Positions 43,211 through 46,967 of a stretch of 46,967 nt of DNA are shown one piece after another; positions within the stretch are counted from its first letter, which is position 1, and each line of letters starts with the position of its first letter. The stretch is from contig CAKQMI010000009.1 in NCBI GenBank assembly GCA_934254835.1, forward strand, positions 1 to 46,967, in the 5' to 3' direction. Source of the stretch: an uncultured Clostridia bacterium (GTDB lineage Bacteria > Bacillota > Clostridia > Christensenellales > CAG-917). Below the pieces are notes generated by a model. The model did no database searches. It saw nothing but the letters and a program-made list of their open reading frames with translations, and was not told the origin of the DNA. The position numbers were made by a program, and so were the translations under genes.

Positions 43211-44104
43211 ATGGGGTATATAAACGTATTTTTATCTACCCCTTGCAGTATCAGAATAAATCACGGACAACTTGTTGTAAGGGGTGAAAAAGAGCATAGT
43301 TTTCCCGTTGAAGATTTGAACGGGATTCTTATCGAGACGGCGGAGTGCACGATAACGAGTTACGCCTTAAGCGCGCTTGCAGATGCGGGCGTGGTGGTGA
43401 TTACTTGCGACGGAAAACATTTGCCAAACGGCGTTGTTTTGCCACTTAACAGTTACTATCGACCGTTAAAGATATTAAAACTGCAGTTAAACATATCAAA
43501 ACCGTTGCAAAAGCAGTTGTGGCAAAGCATAGTAAAAAGAAAGATCGAGAACCAGGCAACGTGCGTTGAATTTACGTCAAACGAGCCTGTCGATGATTTG
43601 TATGCGCTTGCAAAATCGGTGAGTAGTGATGACTCGAAAAACCTTGAGGCGGTTGCGGCAAATCTATATTTCAAAAAAATATTCGGCAAAGATTTTGTGC
43701 GCCGAGATGATTCTTTCATAAATTCCGCGTTAAATTACGGATATTCGATAATGCGCGGACTTATTGGGCGCACGCTCACCGTTTATGGGTTTGAGCCGAG
43801 CATAGGATTGCATCACGCAAACGAACTTAATAATTTTAATCTTGCAGACGATATAATCGAGCCGTTCAGACCGATTGTCGATATGATTGTTTTCAATTTT
43901 GCAGGGCAAGAAAAACTCACGCCAAATATTAAAAAACAACTGTTTTCTTTGATGAATCAGGATGTGGAAATCAACGGGCAGATTTACGCGCTTTCTTATG
44001 CTGTCGAAATGGTTGTGCAAAGTTTGAAAAGTAGTTTGTCCTCTGGAAAATGCGAATTGCAACTTCCAAAGATTTTGCCCATCTGCATGCATAGATATGA
44101 GTAA
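43211..44104 (+). CDS. cas1: CRISPR adaptation endonuclease Cas1
   Basis: Cas1 with Cas2 integrates new spacers. The 297-residue protein has an N-terminal beta domain and the alpha catalytic domain with E146 (LEAVAANLYF), H201 (SIGLHH) and D214 (LADDIIEPFRP). This is the intact metal site of type II Cas1. It starts 12 nt after cas9 with a GTGAGG ribosome site and overlaps cas2 by 8 nt. Confidence 0.96.
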   Translation: MGYINVFLSTPCSIRINHGQLVVRGEKEHSFPVEDLNGILIETAECTITSYALSALADAGVVVITCDGKHLPNGVVLPLNSYYRPLKILKLQLNISKPLQKQLWQSIVKRKIENQATCVEFTSNEPVDDLYALAKSVSSDDSKNLEAVAANLYFKKIFGKDFVRRDDSFINSALNYGYSIMRGLIGRTLTVYGFEPSIGLHHANELNNFNLADDIIEPFRPIVDMIVFNFAGQEKLTPNIKKQLFSLMNQDVEINGQIYALSYAVEMVVQSLKSSLSSGKCELQLPKILPICMHRYE

Positions 44105-44417
44105 GTTTATGAGAATCGTAGTGTTTTTTGATTTGCCCGTCACCACAAAGACTGAAAGATATCTTGCAACGTCGTTTCGAAGATTTTTGCTTAACGACGG
44201 CTACTATATGTTGCAGTATTCGGTTTATGCAAGGCTTTGCAACAGTGTCGAAAATGCCGATCAGCATTTCGCGCGCCTTGAAAAAGAAGCACCCAAAGAC
44301 GGCTCTGTCAGATGTATGATAGTGACCGAAAAACAATATGCCGGCATGAAAATAATAAGCGGAACAAAGAAGATAAAGGAAGAACCCGTGGATTTTTATC
44401 AAATGTCATTTTTGTAA
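44097..44417 (+). CDS. cas2: CRISPR adaptation protein Cas2
   Basis: The 106-residue protein has the ferredoxin-like Cas2 start FMRIVVFFDLPV with the conserved Asp at 12, and RFLLNDGYYMLQYSVYARLC. Cas2 bridges two Cas1 dimers in the integration complex. An internal ATG at codon 5 (44109) is an alternative start. The 122 bp after it are A-rich and hold one bidirectional terminator. Confidence 0.95.
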   Translation: MSKFMRIVVFFDLPVTTKTERYLATSFRRFLLNDGYYMLQYSVYARLCNSVENADQHFARLEKEAPKDGSVRCMIVTEKQYAGMKIISGTKKIKEEPVDFYQMSFL

Positions 44418-44492
44418 AAAAACAGAAAACGGAGCATTTCGTCAACAAAAATAAAAAAAATATAACAAAAACTTAAAACCGAAAAAAGCAAC

Positions 44493-44529
44493 AAAAACCC
44501 CTGAAATACTGTGATTTTCAGGGGTTTTT
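44493..44529. terminator. Bidirectional terminator between cas2 and the CRISPR array
   Basis: AAAAACCCCTGAAA pairs perfectly with TTTCAGGGGTTTTT around a 9-nt loop. It can end cas mRNA on the plus strand and array transcripts arriving on the minus strand. Confidence 0.88.
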
Positions 44530-44539
44530 GCCGTTCCCT

Positions 44540-45895
44540 ATTATACCATACCAAAAATTAAAAGGGAACTAAAACCCTTCAAAAAGTATATCGCGCACTT
44601 ATAAAATTATACCATACCAAAAATTAAAAGGGAACTAAAACGCTGTAAGTGTTACTTTTTTCATTTTAACTATTATACCATACCAAAAATTAAAAGGGAA
44701 CTAAAACCTTGCGTACTTATTATAACTACAATGCAAGATTATACCATACCAAAAATTAAAAGGGAACTAAAACCCGCACGGTCAAGTATTTTGTCAAGTT
44801 TTGATTATACCATACCAAAAATTAAAAGGGAACTAAAACGTTGTTAATACTTGTTTGCCGCAATTGTCAATTATACCATACCAAAAATTAAAAGGGAACT
44901 AAAACAGGTACGATTTCAAGCCGTTCGGAAGATAGATTATACCATACCAAAAATTAAAAGGGAACTAAAACAAGTAAAGATAGTTTTTTAATGCAATGTA
45001 TATTATACCATACCAAAAATTAAAAGGGAACTAAAACTGTGGTCCTTGCGGTCCTGTCGGACCTTCGATTATACCATACCAAAAATTAAAAGGGAACTAA
45101 AACTAAGTTTAATATTCAGTTCCATAATTACTCATTATACCATACCAAAAATTAAAAGGGAACTAAAACCTTCTGCGGTATAGTAAACTGCACACTATCA
45201 TTATACCATACCAAAAATTAAAAGGGAACTAAAACTTCTGTTGACGTGACTTCAACCAACTTACTATTATACCATACCAAAAATTAAAAGGGAACTAAAA
45301 CTGTCGCTGCTGCTTCGCGCTCATAATTTTGATTATACCATACCAAAAATTAAAAGGGAACTAAAACTGTAAGACAACATCATACTTATCAGCAGGGATT
45401 ATACCATACCAAAAATTAAAAGGGAACTAAAACCACATATCTTACGAATAAAAGTCATAAGGTATTATACCATACCAAAAATTAAAAGGGAACTAAAACA
45501 AGGTTATTGCCGACAGTTTGAGGGAGAATATTATACCATACCAAAAATTAAAAGGGAACTAAAACGCCGACTGTCGCCCGTAGCGTGGATTTATTATTAT
45601 ACCATACCAAAAATTAAAAGGGAACTAAAACCGTGTACGTGAAGTCTAAGTAGAGGCGCGTATTATACCATACCAAAAATTAAAAGGGAACTAAAACTAT
45701 TATGATAAAAAGGCGATTGACCTTGGAATTATACCATACCAAAAATTAAAAGGGAACTAAAACGCGTCGCGATAGCGTAAACGAGTTCGCGCGATTATAC
45801 CATACCAAAAATTAAAAGGGAACTAAAACACGCCGATTGCCTGCATAATCGTTTGCGTCATTATACCATACCAAAAATTAAAAGGGAACTAAAAC
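44540..45895 (-). CRISPR. CRISPR array: 21 repeats of 36 nt, 20 spacers of 30 nt
   Basis: Repeats start every 66 bp from 44540 to 45860 and appear identical, beginning ATTATACCATACC and ending GGGAACTAAAAC on the plus strand. Read as crRNA (minus strand) the repeat begins GTTTTAGTTCCC, like Campylobacter-type II-C repeats, and ends TGGTATAAT, a consensus extended -10 promoter. crRNAs are therefore expected on the minus strand, toward cas2, each started inside the upstream repeat. All spacers are exactly 30 nt and all differ. No degenerate end repeat marks the old end. I saw no spacer match inside the window by eye. Confidence 0.98.
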
Positions 45896-46195
45896 AGCGG
45901 GGGTGTGCGTGGGAGCGCGTATTTATTAAGTATGCGGAAAAACGAGAGTGGCGAGCATACGGGAGCAGGTCGGGTGAGTATACGGTCAACAGGTCGGGCG
46001 AGCATACGGGATAGCGAGCCGGTGGTTGATTATGCCAAAAGTTTTAAAGAGGAAATAATGCGGAAGCGCGGGCGGGGAACGGGCGAAAACGTGAATAAAA
46101 TTTCAAGAAAAGCGGGAAAATCTGCGCCTTTTCACTGCCAAATTTTTTTAATTTGAAATAAGTTGAAAATAATGTCCAAAAGTGACGATTTTCGT
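45896..46195. other. Gap beyond the array with short GC-rich tandem repeats
   Basis: At 45953-46020 there are about 2.5 imperfect copies of a 23-24 nt unit built on GAG(C/T)ATACGG and AGGTCGGG(T/C). A basic 74-83 codon frame (45905 or 45932 to 46156) crosses it but has no ribosome site and a biased composition. From 46157 to 46195 the DNA is AT-rich. This interval is upstream of the array on the crRNA strand; I see no clear leader promoter in it. Confidence 0.5.
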
Positions 46196-46224
46196 TTGAC
46201 ACATTTTCTTGTTTTGGTTATAAT
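46196..46224 (+). promoter_or_regulatory. Consensus promoter of xpt
   Basis: TTGACA and TATAAT are separated by exactly 17 nt. The predicted start is about 46231. Confidence 0.8.
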
Positions 46225-46239
46225 GGCACTATCTTAACG

Positions 46240-46293
46240 GTGGTGAAAAACCGAAAAACACAAAATAAAGTGTATTCGGCGGACGCCAACCAC
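46240..46293 (+). promoter_or_regulatory. Possibly structured xpt leader
   Basis: GTGGT (46240-46244) can pair with ACCAC (46289-46293), enclosing CCGAA...TTCGG (46251-46279) with an inner ACAC/GTGT stem. It lacks the purine-riboswitch core. It overlaps a possible upstream GTG start, so it may instead be coding. Confidence 0.35.
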
Positions 46294-46311
46294 ATTATCT
46301 TGGGGTACAGA

Positions 46312-46884
46312 GTGAAACTTTTGGAGGAACGCATCCTCAGGGACGGCAAAGTCTTCCCCGGCGAGGTGTTAAAAGTTGGAGGTTTTCTCAATCATCTTAT
46401 CGATGATACTTTGATGGAGGAAATCGGCAAGGAAATTTACTCACTCTATAAGTGCGACCAAGTCACGAAAATTCTGACCATAGAAGCATCGGGAATCGCA
46501 ATTGCATGCTACGCAGCCATGTACTTGCACGTTCCGGTGCTTTTTGCTAAGAAAAGCAAGACGACGAACATATCGCAAGACGTCTATGCTGAAGAAGTCA
46601 AGAGCTATACCCACGGCAATACAAACACAATCATGGTTGAGAAAAACCTGTTGACGCCCGACGACCGCGTGCTTATCGTGGACGATTTTCTGGCGCATGG
46701 CGAGGCGCTTAAAGGGCTTGTGTCGTTGACGAAGCAGGCGGGTGCGACTCTTGTCGGGTGCGCGATCGCCATCGAAAAGGGCTTCCAAAAGGGCGGGGAC
46801 GAACTTCGCGCCCAAGGCGTCCGTGTCGAAAGTCTTGCCATCATCGAAAGTATGTCCGACGACGGCGTCACTTTCAGAAAATAA
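46312..46884 (+). CDS. xpt: Xanthine phosphoribosyltransferase
   Basis: Xpt converts xanthine and PRPP to XMP in purine salvage. From GTG 46312 (VKLLEERIL) the protein is 190 residues, the family length. It has FLNHLIDDTLM, KILTIEASGIAIA and the PRPP-binding loop VLIVDDFLAHGEALKGL typical of Xpt. GTG 46240 would add 24 residues but lies about 9 nt from the predicted transcription start with no ribosome site. GGGG at 46302-46305 could serve the inner start. Confidence 0.9.
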   Translation: MKLLEERILRDGKVFPGEVLKVGGFLNHLIDDTLMEEIGKEIYSLYKCDQVTKILTIEASGIAIACYAAMYLHVPVLFAKKSKTTNISQDVYAEEVKSYTHGNTNTIMVEKNLLTPDDRVLIVDDFLAHGEALKGLVSLTKQAGATLVGCAIAIEKGFQKGGDELRAQGVRVESLAIIESMSDDGVTFRK

Positions 46885-46927
46885 AGTTAATAAATGCCAT
46901 ACGGCAAAATATATGGAGGGTTTCATA

Positions 46928-46967
46928 ATGAAGAAAAAAATTCTTGCAATTTTCCTTGTTGTAGCGA
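46928..46967 (+). CDS. Start of an exported protein (3' end outside the window)
   Basis: GGAGGG precedes an ATG that opens MKKKILAIFLVVA, the beginning of a signal peptide. Only 13 codons are visible. After xpt a purine transporter lipoprotein would be plausible, but this cannot be decided here. Confidence 0.65.
   Translation, partial: MKKKILAIFLVVA

Noticed and set aside
44576..45859. Self-targeting by a CRISPR spacer within the window
   Set aside because: I compared spacers by eye with the surrounding genes and saw no convincing match. An exhaustive search was not possible.
45940..46020. GAG-rich stretch considered as a TRAP-binding site
   Set aside because: GAG triplets are spaced by 6 to more than 15 nt; TRAP needs 2-3 nt spacers in many consecutive triplets. 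No trp gene is near.
45905..46156. A basic 83-codon frame after the CRISPR array
   Set aside because: It has no ribosome site, rests on tandem GC-rich units, and has no recognisable domain. I left it as intergenic content.
46225..46311. Guanine riboswitch upstream of xpt
   Set aside because: The conserved purine-riboswitch junction and loop sequences are not present.

Overview
The window looks like chromosomal DNA of an uncultured Clostridia-type member of the Bacillota (Firmicutes). The evidence is the set of low-GC Gram-positive regulators and operons (HPr kinase, WhiA, TRAP/MtrB, an hprK-murB-PHP-whiA cluster), strong AGGAGG-type ribosome sites, TTGACA/TATAAT promoters, and surface proteins with membrane anchors but no outer-membrane functions. 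No rRNA, tRNA, prophage or transposase gene was found.

Layout. 1-1001 is the 3' end of a membrane-anchored surface protein. 1011-1434 is a repeat-filled gap. 1535-3084 holds galE and a YfcE-type phosphoesterase. 3273-5965 is a three-gene polar amino-acid ABC transporter whose ATPase carries a large unusual insertion. 6046-7857 is an exported subtilisin-like protease, convergent with a low-molecular-weight tyrosine phosphatase. 8501-11129 is fabG-uvrC. A 281-bp fold-back element follows, then the operon HAD phosphatase-hprK-murB-PHP-whiA-dnaE (11479-19520), then mtrB (TRAP)-pfkA (19621-20869). 20870-21835 is a mosaic of small repeats. 21836-29336 holds a short-chain dehydrogenase, a lipase-like hydrolase, small membrane proteins, an M20 peptidase, an acyl-CoA-synthetase-like protein and an RlmD-type rRNA methyltransferase. 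pyrG and a divergently regulated Old-Yellow-Enzyme/Fe-S reductase follow.

33379-45895 is a defence region. A second fold-back element precedes an 1872-residue DUF4011/COG1112-type SF1 helicase with a C-terminal Vsr-like domain. Next is a complete type II-C CRISPR-Cas locus: tracrRNA, cas9 (1144 aa), cas1, cas2 and an array of 21 identical 36-nt repeats with 20 spacers of exactly 30 nt. The locus is compact. The tracrRNA lies in the 5' leader of cas9 and ends in a strong terminator just before the cas9 ribosome site. Every array repeat ends, on the crRNA strand, in a perfect extended -10 promoter (TGGTATAAT), so each crRNA can be started individually toward the cas genes. A bidirectional terminator separates cas2 from the array. 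The window closes with xpt (xanthine phosphoribosyltransferase) and the start of an exported protein.

The least explained signals are in the gaps. The first is two arrays of micro-hairpins whose stems differ in sequence but remain perfectly paired, separated by a constant 7-nt linker (1050-1139 and 21571-21719). The second is a four-copy hairpin family with covarying stems and a conserved loop (21074-21763). The third is a fold-back element family that in two of three cases begins exactly at a predicted transcription start.
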